Positions 51,107 through 64,000 of a stretch of DNA of 64,000 bases are shown in pieces; the first letter of the stretch is position 1, and each line of letters begins with the position of its first letter. The DNA is from Lineus longissimus (Eukaryota > Nemertea > Pilidiophora > Heteronemertea > Lineidae): NCBI RefSeq assembly GCF_910592395.1, contig NC_088308.1, forward strand, positions 23,701,501 through 23,765,500, given 5' to 3'. Position numbers and translations under genes: made by a program. Under the pieces are notes generated by a model. It was not told where the DNA came from and did no database searches. It saw nothing but the letters and a program-made list of their open reading frames with translations.

Positions 51107-54100
51107 CCCCCTGGCCAGAAAAAGGGTTTAAAGTCTGCAGATCCAAATATTGAATCTTCCTATTTGTGTTTTTAAAGCATTCAGGATATAACATTAAGAC
51201 AAAACTAAGAATTTACCATAAACTGCACCAGGCATGGTATATTTGTATATTTTACAGGCCAATAACAAAACTAAGTATTTTTGTCAACAAAGGTCTGTCA
51301 ATCAACGGGATCACGAGGGTCAACACATTTCTGTCAATCACTGAACTTGTCCAAAAAGGAAAATGAGGCAAAATGATGCAACTTGGATTATGCTTTATCC
51401 CTGGCAAAATCTACTGCATCCTAACTTTTGTGACACTCCAAAGACGATTATACATATTCCACTTAAGAAATCAAAATCCTTGCTATTTTTACATTCAGTA
51501 TTACATGGCTTTTAAATCGCATAGTTATTTCCCTTTGAGAATTACATGTTTTTGTCTAATGTGGTCATTTGACATTGCTTACAATTGTTGATGCATAAAA
51601 CATGGTGTTTAGCTTAATCAAGTGTATTTTTCAGAATGTAATGTTGTGATACTGTGGCCGATTTATTTTCGGTCAGTTTTTTAATGGTTTGTTAAGAACT
51701 CAAGCAAGATAAGACAGGAGCCCAAAATAGTGACCAAGGTTTTATTATAGGAAGCAGTTAAAGGTCAAGGTGAACTTGGGTAGAGTTTGGTGTTACTCAG
51801 GTAACTCAAAACCTAATATTCAGATACCCTCCCAAGGGTATGCAGTCGGATGACACCAACCAACTATCCATGACCCCACTGCAAATTATCCACCACCCTA
51901 AGGTGCAATATTCACAGAATATATAAGCATTTACATGCCTGATTAACTTATAATGAAATCCTGTCGCTTTAGCAATCCCTTCATGGAAACCTCCCAAAAT
52001 AATAACCCAGAATATGAACGGTCAACAAAAGCGAGCGGATGACGTCTAAAAATGGAAGACGGTGTTTTCATAGAATAACTTCCAGTTCGATGAGTTAACC
52101 CGCAGGCGAAATCACAACAAGATATACCCTCAATAATGAAACAATACGAAAAAAGCGACAATTGTGAGGCCAGTGAATTCGCTTTCTTTTCTTTGGTACC
52201 TGATACGCGACCATCTTTACACTGCTACCGATTCCCTTTCTGAAGTGGCTTACCAACAATGCTGGAAAAATCATCACTTTTTCTCACTATAGGGTTTTCT
52301 TACACATAAACGGAATCTGCTGTCTGAGTCAATTGTAGACAAAAGTCTCTGGAGTAGTCTGAGATATTGGGAAACACTCAAAATGCAGGTGAAACAAAAG
52401 CATCAAGAAGGATAAATGCTTCTTTTAGGTCAAGTCTTTATTGACAAAAAATGACTTTGAGATCACAAAACACCTCACATTTTGCTCAACTGTAGTGACT
52501 TTTTTGTATAAGTTTTTTTCAGGTAAAGAACATCCTATTTGCATAAGCAGATCTCAGAGAAGCATTCACTTCTGCATTTATTCATCTTCTGGCTGAGAAT
52601 TTGACAGATTTGGTCAATAGCAAAAGTATGGGTGTATTTAAGGCATGCAACACCACATATTAGGAGGTTAGCACTGACAAAGTAGCCTGCAGAAAATGCT
52701 TTGGGCATATTAGCATCATGCAAAGCATACTTTCCCATAAAGTAATCTTGGTACTAAACAACAGTGGCAACACAATGGGAACAAGGCAACCTGACTGGAT
52801 TGTCACCTAATATTGCACAAGTCAAGTTAGCAACATAAATTGCTCAATCATTTAGGGACCATCTGCTAAGAACTTATACTAACAGCAGAAATGCTTGCTT
52901 TAATGAGAAAATGTTTACAGAGGGTTAACAACAACAGAGTTGCATGAATGCTGTAGAATTTTTCTATTACAGGACATTTGGAATGACTACTTAAATTTCA
53001 GATCTTTTGAGTCGCTTTGTATCTGCTTTTGGGTCTAAGCAACTCACTTCTGATGTTTTTGAAACAGATCTTATGAAAGGTCAACTACAATCTCTTCACA
53101 AAGAGTCCAGTGCTTACCAGCATGTAACCCTTGCATGAGATCCCAAAATATCAAAGTTAAACAAAACTTTCTTTCAGATTCAGATAAACATGCCAAAAAA
53201 AGCTTTGGAAAACTTTAGATGAAGAGAGGTACCACCTGTAACATAAACCTTTCTACAGAAACACCACAGTGATGGCTGATGATAAATTTTGATAAAATCG
53301 ACCAATGAAGCAAGAGTTATCGTAGGCCTACTTGATGCCAGACCACCTCAGTCAAAACATGACTAATCGAAATAGTTTGGGGAGGAATTTTATCATGGAC
53401 GAACAGAGGGAAACACCTGCCTATTCTGATAGAATCAAATCAGTGGGTTCAAAAGGCCAGAAGGCTGCTCAGACCCAAGGCAGTTTGATAGAAGCCTACC
53501 AAACCACCACAACACATGATTTACGCACTCCGCGCATCAGCGCATGGCTTGCTTATGCATTTTTAGTCAAGGTAAATGTATCATCAATAAGTTTGAATCC
53601 AATCTTCTCAGGAACGGTCTTGGAACAGTGAAAAAGAGTGTTTGTACTGCCTATTACCACCAATAGTCAATGCTGATGAGAAGAAAATGGAGTTCAATCC
53701 CTCATTAAAGTCATGCTTTCACTTATTTCCGATTGTAATTTACCCCAAAAAACATCAAAGGAAAAGAACAAGCAGGAACTCTTCCCATAGACTCAATCAG
53801 GCTTTTAATTTAATCCACTCAATATAGGCTAGGTTAGTCAAATCACCAGAGCACACAGCGTCAAATACCTCATCACTTTAGTTAAGTATAGGTCTGATGA
53901 TATTACATATAACACAACCCTAACATTACCGAAACATTTAACAGAAATTCACACTTGCAGCGCTACACCGCTTTTCCATTATGCAAAATATCTCCGACAA
54001 GAATTAGAACATTACAACATGGTCTGTGATTTTCACATTGGCCGCAGGGCTGTTGGACTAAATTTACCCGATTCTGCATAATGCATTTGATTTTCCACTA

Positions 54101-57100
54101 TGAGCACCAATAGTTAGAGCCGACATTTTCTATTTGAGAGTAACATCATAAAAAGTGACGGGGAAATTGTCCTTGTAATCATAATACGAGGTAACTAGTT
54201 ATTACCCTCACTTTCCAATGATAAATGACCCATGAGAAGTGGTTATTTTTTAGTGTGGTATTCTATCTGAAGTATCTTTGGAAGAATGACACTACTTGCC
54301 CCAACTATCCCTTTGGACCGTGGACCAGGATATGACGAGGTCAGGATGTTCCTTCAGCTCTCACCCAAAGATCATCATCACTAGTTTTGATCATTACATC
54401 AGGCTTGGCCATGAGTTTGGCCACACTAAACAATAGATTAGAAAGGCTGAGAGACTAATTTTTGGGACTTCCTGTATAACATCTGTGAGGTCAATATCAA
54501 AGATATAAATCCTCATACCAATAGAGTACACCATCAAATCCCCAACAATAACATGATGAAACCTGAACACCAATTTTAACCAACACACAAAAGTCTAAGG
54601 AAATATTTATATCTGATAGAGCTTATTTCATTTAGGTCTTTGTCACATAATTACTCCTAATTGCCCAACATTTGGAGTAAGTTTGACGCAAAAATGGTAA
54701 ACCATTTGTGGTAATATATGAGAAAGGATTTAAGTATGTACAAAATCAGCTTAACTGAAGAAGAACGAAAATTACTCTTGATTGCTTCCCAATAAATAAC
54801 CAGGCAATTACCCCAAGAATTGTCCACGTGCAGATTATTAAGACCCATTGAGACTGAAAATGACTTGAAAGGGTCCTCGCAGATCCTTTGACAAGAAAAC
54901 TTATTTTGTTTCACGAAGGCAAAAAGGACCCTACTGGGTTTCTAACCGGCCCTTAAAAAGAAGGGTTTCAGGCTATCCCCAGGTGGTCACACAGATGGTT
55001 GTATGAATGCCTGCCAGGTTAAATTTTTCATCCCTGTGGCCCTTTTCTGCTGAACCCTTTCGACTGGAAATAAGCCAATTGAGGGTTCTGTAATTCATTT
55101 AGTTTTCCCTCTCAAGAATCAAATCATGCATGAGAAATTAAACTTTAAAGAATGAATGAAGGTCCCTTGTCATTAAGGGTGTCAGTGAAAGGAAAAGGTC
55201 CCTTAAATAACAGCTGACAGCAGACACAAATGAAGTGATTGGATTTGTTCTTAGTTCATATCATTATTTAAGAATCAATGATATGATGGGATTGGGAAAT
55301 CTGTTGCGTTTATCATAAGCTTGATATTGAAAGAGTTGAAAGGGTTTAGTTAACCACAACAGGAACAGGATTACATGTCATGTTTCAAGTTATCAGACTA
55401 CTCACAGGCACAAGAAGATAACATTACAGGGGCAATTAAGCAAAGAAGAACCATGTTCTTCGCAGCAACCTGACACTATTGGTTGCTCTTGTCACTCTTA
55501 TATCAAGAAAGGCAAGATGGTTTTATAGCTAAGACCAGTGGCTCATTTGGCTGAGTCAATCCAAAGTGGTATTGAAACGTGGTCAGTCCGTGGCGCCAGC
55601 TTGAAGGAGCGTTTACCACCATCTTCCTGGGATGTCAGCACTGAAATAACAGTTTACACTATAAGAATAACAATTTGCTGAATGCGTGACCTAGTAGAAA
55701 ATTCATATGGGCTGATACGCCCAAATCTAGACATTCTCAGTATGTCTTCTGCACGGTATTTGATGATGAATTACGATACTTTCTGATTGGAAAAAGATGG
55801 CTAAGTTTGCCAAGCTTAATCTTCCCCTGCTAGACTTTTTATGTTGCTTTACTTTCTTAACATTAGGTATATGATGCGAGGTGGATGCTCGACTAGTTAG
55901 TTACACTAACAGACTGTCAAGAACATTTAATAAACAGCTGTAGAGCCAGTTAGTTTCTGGGTAAAGCGGTTGCTACACCTGTGTGGCCAATAAGGTTCCT
56001 GACTCAAAGCCCAGGTAATACAACAAACTCTCCAAAAGAGAGGAATTGGTTACAGAATCAAAAATTTTGAAGAAAGCCTATGCTTTAATGCTGATGAAGA
56101 TGACTTGTTTTGGCAATAGCCGACCAGTGGCGCCTCCACTCCAGTAGTGATCAATTGGAAATGCTAAGTAAACACAATGGTAACCCAAAATCAGCTGCAA
56201 TAAGTCCCTTTGCAATGAACCATAGCTACTCTTGGCAAAGGCTGAAGACTATCATGATAAAAGCTAAGGAGAGTGGCCTTCAAAAATTATGGGAGATATA
56301 TACATAAGGATCAGCTTCTCCCCATGGAACAACTGGCATTATACCTTTACTTCAAAGATGGCTCACTTTTGGAAACATTTCTCCTGCAACTGATCAGCAT
56401 CATCCAGAACAAGTGCCCAGTTCTAACCACATGCATGGAAATCTACCCTAGCACCCCGCCATCTTTGTTATCTTGACTGAGTGGCGAAAAGTTTAGAGAA
56501 ACTACAGCTTATTTAGCCTGTGAACCCATGGAGACCATTACTGACAGTGAGGGGGATGTAGCTCCACAAGTAGCCAGTTAGCTGCAGTTCGTCCTTCCCA
56601 ACTACCTGATCCAGTTTCAAGTTAGGCTATAGGCTATCTGTTAACTTTTCCTACAGTTGTTACCAAGTAGCAAAGTTTGACAACTCCCAGTGCAGTGCAC
56701 CCTCAGACAGGCCAGGTGGTACATTGGTTTGCCATTGGAAGAAACTAATCAATATCTCCGCTCCTTCTCTCCCCATGCAGCCAAAATGGAACGTTGCTGT
56801 TTGCAGCTTGTCTGAGCTCAACGCTTTGGTATTTCTCAAGCAATAACAGGTCAATGTAGTAGCCAGCAGTCAGGCTGATAGTTTGTTCTCAAGCCTCTAA
56901 GCACAGCACACATCACAGCAGTGTCAGGTTGGCACCGATTGTGACTATTCAAACTCTGCAGGTCTAAGTTGTTTCTGCAAGTCGTACACCCCAAACTCAA
57001 GCATTTGTTATCAATTCGATCATGACTGCATTGATCTGTCAATACATGGACTAAACCGTAAATTTTGGCCAGTAAGCAGGCTACATCTAGTTTGCAGTTT

Positions 57101-59168
57101 GTTCTATCCAACTGGTTTGGAGGTTTCAGCTTGAACTTCAACCATCTTCATAACAGCATTGCTTCTTTCATGAAGTTCTCAAGCTAAAGCATGCAGAGAC
57201 AGTATGTCATGGTGATAAGGATAAAACATCCGCTATACACACACGGCTGTCCCCTACTGCTATGTTTACCAATCATGCACTTCACTTGGGACAATGTTAC
57301 CTCCCGGGACAATATCACCCTCCCCACTCATTCTTGTCAGCTCTAAATAACCACATGAATTCCTCTTGGTGTTCTGACATCCCAACTGTGGGGAAAGGAT
57401 TTTTTTCAAAAACAGACAATTCAAAATAGGTCGTCCTCCCCGGGACAAAAATTGAATCAAACGGCTGAGTAGCCAAGGGGGCAAAGATTGAGGTGAGTGT
57501 CTCAGTACAACTAGGTCAAGAGTGTTGTCATCATTTCGTTAAATTTCCTCGATATTGTCTGCTAAACCCCGATGTTTACCTTTGGCTGATAAGCCAACTA
57601 AGCTGAAAAGCCCCTTGACTTCTAAATGATGAGCACACTTCTCAAGAAGACACAATACCGGCTGTTTACTTAGAACGTGTTTTCTGGTGTCTTCTTTCGT
57701 GACAAGACACGTTCGAAATGTGATCCCCTATATGCATCGCCAGGAGTGGTTATTCTCTGCTTTTATTCCTTTTATTGAAGAGCTCTACAGACTGATTACG
57801 AAGTGCCTCTTCATCAATTCAGTTATTTTGGAAGTCAGGATCCGTGAGAACTTCGCAGGACTTTGGTTGGATGGTTTGTTTTCTTACATCGATCTGCAAT
57901 AGAGCTGTGTGAGCATTTTTCGAGACCGTAACCTTAAGTACAATGATGTCCCGTGTGTGAAAGAGAGAGCTGAGAGACCTAGGGTAGTGAAAAGCACTAG
58001 GGTTTGCTGTCGTCACTATCAAATGAAGATAATTTGTATGCTGCAGATCATAAGATCTCTGTACTTTCATTTCAAAACCACTATGATATGCATACTTGTC
58101 TACTCAGTCTTACCCTTTATCTACAAGGGAAATGGCCACAAGTCCTGATTGTACGGCAAATATTCAATTTAAATGCTTTGAAAGAATGCGATTTGGTAAA
58201 TTGCTGGCTGTCAGATCGTGTCTGGAATCATGGGCCTCTAAAACCCATTCAGGCTTACGTTGATCCTGGGTCTGGCTGAAGGAAGGCAAAGGCTTCGCTG
58301 GCCACAGACAAAGCCGAGAATAAGGCAACAGGCAAACATGGACCAAGCCACCGTAAACATTGAAGCAGAATTGACTTTTTTTCAGTAAAGGGCCTGTACT
58401 AGGACTGATCATATCAAGGTTTATGGCAGCAGCGTACCTACAATTCACACAGACCAACAATACTGCTGATAAGATCAGGTCAGACCCTAGGACCTCGCCT
58501 AAGGGTCTTTTCCGTCTCGTTGGCCCTTCTTTATGAGGATCACTGTTAGAGTGCCATAGACTTGTTGTAAACACAGCCACTCAAGCCTTCTGACAAGGCC
58601 TTTAGAACAGAATTATATATTATTATACTATTTTATAGCCTATTAATACAATATAACTGCAGATCCCTTGAGAAAGCGTACATGAACTCAAGTGCATGTT
58701 CAAGACACGGACTTGACGAAATATTAACCAGGATCAAAAGAAACCACCGCTTTCTATTGAAAAGAAGAGAACGGTAATGATATTCCTTTTAGTTCTAGTA
58801 TCAATTAACAGGGTCTAATGTCAACTCAAAATGATATTCTTGACATAGAGCTAGAAAGCTGTCACCCCACAATAGATATCCTGACACCTCAGGTGTCGAA
58901 AAAAGATGAAAGTTTTCTTGGATGCATAATTACTGGAATTCGGGTGGAAATTAGCCTACCATCAATTGCATGTTTTATATTCTCATATTTTTTTTATTTC
59001 GCTTCTTTTATCACACCATGCAGCAATGGCATTTGCAGGTTTTGTACTGTATGTTAGGTTAGTGGGAACAATATGAACAATATTGACAAAAGAAATGTAT
59101 CTTTTTTACATACATGGTCAAACAGGTTACTTAGAACTTCTAAAAGATATCAGGCATGGATCTGGGGT

Positions 59169-59181
59169 GGGGGGGGGGGGG
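59169..59181. repeat. G13 homopolymer tract
   Basis: Thirteen G preceded by GGGGT, giving a quadruplex-prone stretch. Confidence 0.9.
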
Positions 59182-59640
59182 AGTTGGGCACAGCTGGCAC
59201 ACCCCTTGTCCCTCAACCCCACCCCACCTATGTCCATCACCAAAATCTTTGTTCCTGGATATGACACCAGCCTGATCAGGGAAAAAACAAATGAGAGGTA
59301 AAGCTGAAGAAGAATACGCTATTTTTGGATCATTTTCTCACCTGTTTAGTCCTCACAGATGCAGCCCGCAAATAAGCAATCCAAGTGGCTCTAACACGCG
59401 ATTATGATCGCATGCAACAAATATCACTTGTGTGCCAGGAACTTAATCAGAGAATTGAGATTGCAACTAATGTTTGGTGACACATTTCATCACAATTAAT
59501 TATCCTGGGCGTTGTCCCTGAAGATTTGGCATTAGTGGCATTAATCTTAAGATGTGGAAACATTTGGTGATTAGGTATCACCTAGCTCAACCACACCCTG
59601 AAGTAGCTTGCAACAACAAGAAGTCGGGTCTGGGGACTAG

Positions 59641-59668
59641 AGGATGAAAGGATGAAAGGATAAAAGGC
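59641..59668 (+). repeat. GGATGAAA microsatellite
   Basis: GGATGAAAGGATGAAAGGAT followed by AAAAGG is about three units of an 8-base tandem repeat. Confidence 0.8.
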
Positions 59669-62153
59669 TGAAGAAGATTGGAGAAGAACAAGTTTGAAAT
59701 GGGTAATATACAGACAACAATTACATGTGTAGATGAGTTTCTCAAAAGAGCAATGAGTGATTCACTAGAACACTTATCATAGTCGGCCAAAGTTCTAAAT
59801 CTGGTACAATCAAGAGGAAATAACGTTATATCCCCCTGGTACAATCTAATAGATTGATAGAGGGCAGATAAATAGAGAAATTGCCAGAAATATTCATACA
59901 TCAAAATTTTTGTGCAACCAAACACAACACTCAGTACAAAATGTCTGCTCTCTGAAGTGGAAGCACATAGTACATCATAAAGAAGCAAAGAGTGTTTAGT
60001 GCCGAGTGTGGCACACTGGGTTGCCCCATACAAGCATCTTGGCCGATTGACAATCCAACAATGGCTCAGTGGTTCATCCTCTTGACAAGATTCGTCAAGA
60101 GCTAATAAGCTGTTGTACAGGTGGCCCAGTGAAAAAGCGTGACATGGCCGCCCGCTGAGACATTTTCAAATTCAAACAAAGCTCGGGGCTCTCATGAGAT
60201 AGCTTGGCGAGGTTTGTAGAGTTTGATATCCCGATGTCATTTTAGTGAAGCGGCTAAAGTACCAATCATTGATTTGATGAATGCTTTGATTTGTATGTTG
60301 ATAATCATTCGGCTGATGATATAATCTGCTAACATGATTGATTCTGTTTGAATAGCATTTCACTTGAGAACGATATGAGGAGCAGTTCGAAACTTTGTGA
60401 TCGAGAAAACTATCAGAGACTATATTGATAACAATCTACCATAATTGGTATTGTCTTTATCTTTTGAAGAGAGAAAATTATAAAGCCAAGAACATATCAA
60501 CCTTATTTTAGTTTTATAACAAATCATCCACTGACCGACAGCTTATAAGAATCAATGATTAGCAGATCAATACCAAGACAATCAATTGATATATTTTTGA
60601 CATTAATCACTAGTAATAAGGATGAGAGGGACCTAAAGGGTATTCAAATCACAACAATGACAAATCAGAAGTGATCATCAAACTTGATCATAATGTGGGA
60701 GATAATGTGAATGGGTCTGGGGTGACTGTCTGGTCATCTTGCTATTGTATTAAAGGCATTGAAGATGTGGGAAGTGGATAAAATGACAATTTCTATGACT
60801 TTATGACAATGGGCTATTCTTCACAGTTGTCCACTCATTAGTGGTCATCCTAATTATGATGAAGATTACTAGGATTTGGCGAAGACACTTGATATTTTTG
60901 GGCAGACTTCTGTCAGAGGTCATGGTGTATGCCCATTATATCTTTGGGGATTCAAATATACAAGAAAGTGGACACTGGAACCATGCGCCTCTGACTTCAC
61001 GTAGAATCTATCCGACTGTTGACAGAGCAAAATTACAGGCCACCAATGTAATATTATCACATCGTGCAATTGCAGAAGGTCAAGAACAGTACCAACCACC
61101 AGAAACAAACACAAACCACCAGGCAGGGATAACTCACATTAAGGCTCCCTCAACCCAAACAAAGACATTGGACTGGCGACGCCCTAGGTAACTTGTAATT
61201 GCATGAGTTATAGCCTTGTGATGGACTGTGTGCCATTCTTTGGGAGGAAACTTCCACAAGGAACAATAGAAAGTGCTCCAGGACATGGGACGTAATCGGC
61301 ATGGTGTAGCGATGACAGAAAAGATTTTGATCAAAATGATGACTTTGCAGCTCCTCGATGTTGCACATTTTCATGCCAAGTTGAGTAAAAAATCAGTACG
61401 ACACAATGTACAATGGTCTAAACTCAATTATGCGGCAGTGTGGGTGAAATGCTTGAAGTGTGCTTTTCACCCAATAACAGCAAATAAGCTGCAGATAGTA
61501 CAAAGTACTACAACTCACTCCTAGTTAAGGTGAAATGTACCTGGTGCCCTTTTTAGTTACTTTTTACAAAGACTGAAACAGGCAAGTTATCCTATGCTTC
61601 CGTAGTTAGTCTTCAATATCCTAACATGCCACAGGGGTTTTCGATGGCCGACAAAACAACAGATATTCTCAAGGGACCATCACCAAAAACTCTTACCCAT
61701 ATGGTAGATTATTTGTTTTAACCTCTTGCAATCAAAGGGCAAATCAAACGTGCCAAGCCGGTCCTGGCATATTCGTGATATCAAAGAAAAGTGACAAGAC
61801 ACAATTAGCAGATGATTGGCCCTACATCCGATTACTTTCGTGAAAAGTGAGAACATTTTTTACATCGGCTGTTCCAGCCATTGTGTAATCTGTAGACTGC
61901 TAATTAGTCTAATTAGATGGGAGGTGTCTTATCCTTTGTTGTGCAGCTCGTGAAATTACTTGGGCTGTGCTAGAAGAATTATTTCTAATATCACATGATT
62001 AGCACTTTAAATGTTTTGTCCTTTTGAGTTCCCTTTGTCCCATTTGGTAACTGAAGTGCTGTAATTAAGACCGCTTGCCATATATGAAATGGATGTTTAA
62101 TGAAATTTTCTGAACTTTAAATGAAAAGTAAGCTGATATTCTTAATGCAATTA

Positions 62154-62184
62154 GTTGGCTTCCCCAGCCAACAAGCTGGGGAAG
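62154..62184. other. Two overlapping, mutually exclusive hairpins
   Basis: Hairpin 1 pairs GTTGGCT (62154-62160) with AGCCAAC (62166-62172) around TCCCC. Hairpin 2 pairs CTTCCCCAGC (62159-62168) with GCTGGGGAAG (62175-62184) around CAACAA. Both stems are perfect and share bases, so only one can form at a time. No associated gene is known. Confidence 0.65.
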
Positions 62185-64000
62185 ACTACTCAAACGAATT
62201 TGGATAAATCGGACCATTTGAATGAATTATGACTAGTGGTTAACTGTTCTGACATAATGAGAATGTTTTATTGTGAGAAATCAAGCCCCGTTTGCTGTGT
62301 CCCAAGGTCCCCCTTGCCTCACTTTGTTTATGTTCTGTGTTCTGAAACATGACAGAAGAGAAATACAGTATTGTTATCAATACCGTTATGATAAGCCAGA
62401 CATATAAAGCATCTCAATTTGTCGATTTTATGGGAAAATTGGAAGTGAACTATAGCTGAAACAGGGTCCGTTGTACACCGTGCATGGATAGCGACAGGGC
62501 TTAGGCAAGATCATTTGCTAGGGTTAAATGAAGGAGTTATTAGTCCAAATAACAAAACAGAAAAAGGGGGTGTCTCGGTCAGCGAAATAGTTGCTGATTA
62601 GCATCTATTAGTCACGTTGGTTCTTTGTCAGCAAGCAATGCAGATTCCTTACAAAATTGGTGCAAAATTAGGATAATTATCCTCAATATCTCAGAGATTT
62701 TGCACACCTGAAAGTGCTATCTTAAGAAAAATGATTCATCAGGGTTCGTTTTGGAGTTATCAAACTCCATGTCATTTCAGTCCAATTGTGATTGTGGACA
62801 TTTTGGCTCCGATGATGGTTGCAGTCATTCGGGTTCCCTTAACATATTGCCACCAATCAGGTGTGATGACAGCTACATTTAACCACATATTAGTCGATGA
62901 GTCAAGTTTTAGTGAAGTTTAATAACAGTTTGCAATGCTTGGTGAATCCCTTCTGTTCAAACGACCATGCATCTGATGTCACTTTTTGATGATACAGGCT
63001 GTCACTCGGAGGTTGAAGTAGAAATAGTCAGAGACATTTTCTGCATACATGCCCTCTGTCCAAAATAACACATCACCTCATTTTCAATTAGGAAAGGTGA
63101 CCCTATAGTGTTTAAACCTCAGGTTCTCTCTTTATGCCACTTTATGGACAAGATCCCCTCAATAAAAAAAACTGGGCAGATGATAGCCCTGGAGCAATAG
63201 ATCAGGTTACCCATCTTTGGAAAGATTCCTTCCTCGTCAAAGATCATGCAGCAGTGTTACAAGAAGCCCTGTTCGGGGAAATATCTAGCTTTCTCATTGT
63301 TGCATTGCCAAGAATAGCATCACAGTGCCGTGGTCCGGGCTGGGATCCTGGAGGGCAGGGAGAAAAGGGAACTCTATAGGCCCTAATTATCCAATTGAGA
63401 TTTCCCTGTAACTGAGAAACCTGAGATGAGGGTGTCAGGTTCCACCTCCTGAACAAAGGATGGTCTTTTTCCTCTTTGTGGGACTGGTCATTAGGCAGAT
63501 GGTGGTCCAGGTCAGGGGAGAGGACAACTGGGAACTTTCATGGTGTTGGTGTGTGGGTTTTACAGTCAATGTCATAGGAGATTGTTCTGCTGTGCCGCCT
63601 GAAATAACTCTTGTAGCATACAAGTAGAGCAAAAGAGCAAAACTATTTGCTGACCAGCATTTCCCCTCCACACAGAGGTTGTCCTGAAGATTGGTATTTC
63701 TTATTTGGTGGAGTCAGCCTTGATTCTCCACTGCTCATCAATGGCAGATGTCATGGGAAACATGGTGATCGTGTGTCCGCAAGGAATGAATATCAAATAT
63801 AGTTATGACAATGAATCCTCAGAATCATTCAGATAATTCAAATTAGTATGATTAGCTATGGGTCTGTGCTCACAGGGTGGTCAACAATTTGATTAGAGAC
63901 CAAATGTCCATTGATGAGTAGAGGGATGGATGACAAGTGGGTACTTGATGAGCTACTTGTGTCCACTTGGTTTCATTCTCGATACCAGGGTCCTTCACGT

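Larger units (their letters stand above)
34563..64000 (-). other. unc5 first intron or 5' upstream DNA (more than 29 kb, no exon recognised)
   Basis: UNC5 genes usually have a separate signal-peptide exon ending in phase 1, far upstream. I looked for a minus-strand ATG with a signal-like sequence ending G|GT and found none convincing. The stretch is AT-rich with scattered open frames of up to 158 codons that lack family features. Structures noted are a degenerate AAATCAAAGG tandem (40430-40507), a long hairpin (43104-43214), palindromes (44149-44175, 51093-51106), a weak reverse-transcriptase-like fragment (46678-46785), a bulged hairpin (51008-51071), a G13 tract (59169-59181), a GGATGAAA tandem (59641-59668) and overlapping hairpins (62154-62184). 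Confidence 0.75.

Noticed and set aside
53680-53705. GTTCAATCC, resembling a tRNA B box
   Set aside because: No A box or cloverleaf can be drawn around it.
63435-63671. Minus-strand frame starting MEGKCWSANSFALLLYLY, considered as the unc5 signal-peptide exon
   Set aside because: It has a hydrophobic start, but there is no GT donor at the needed phase-1 position after the leader.

Overview
This window is animal (metazoan) genomic DNA. The coding signal is split into short exons with GT-AG introns of 0.3 to more than 29 kb, the DNA is AT-rich, and no operons or dense reading frames occur. The one gene I can support is a netrin receptor of the UNC5 family on the minus strand. The protein looks like a single invertebrate-type UNC5, possibly from a lophotrochozoan or other marine invertebrate, but the sequence does not fix the phylum.

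Layout, 5' to 3' along the gene (right to left in the window). 64000-34563 is a very long first intron or 5' upstream DNA with no exon I can identify. 34562-34164 codes Ig domain 1. 22519-22416 and 21376-21196 code Ig domain 2. 15204-15037 and 10814-10653 code two thrombospondin type-1 repeats. 8091-8068 is a 24-nt juxtamembrane microexon. 2521-2366 codes the transmembrane helix. 1700-1236 codes the cytoplasmic linker and the first strands of ZU5. 924-656 codes most of ZU5. 199-1 codes the ZU5/UPA junction and runs off the left edge. The ten exons join with compatible phases and no stop, giving about 709 codons. The signal-peptide exon (beyond the right edge, or not recognised) and the rest of UPA plus the death domain (beyond the left edge) are missing.

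The non-coding DNA is mostly featureless AT-rich intron, with some local structures. These are an exactly repeated 950-bp tandem duplication (31325-33228), a short dispersed repeat seen twice (13298 and 33677), poly-G tracts, and several inverted repeats. The strongest inverted repeat is a long microRNA-precursor-like hairpin at 43104-43214. A GC-rich nested stem-loop lies in an Ig2 intron (22062-22116), and two mutually exclusive hairpins overlap at 62154-62184. Two further putative exons with good splice signals are flagged: an 18-nt cassette between the TSP repeats, and a 106-nt segment between the Ig domains.

I found no evidence of a second protein-coding gene, tRNA, rRNA, CRISPR array, intact transposon or novel multi-gene system. 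The items most worth checking are the hairpin at 43104-43214, the in-frame microexon(s), and whether the perfect 950-bp duplication is real or an assembly artefact.
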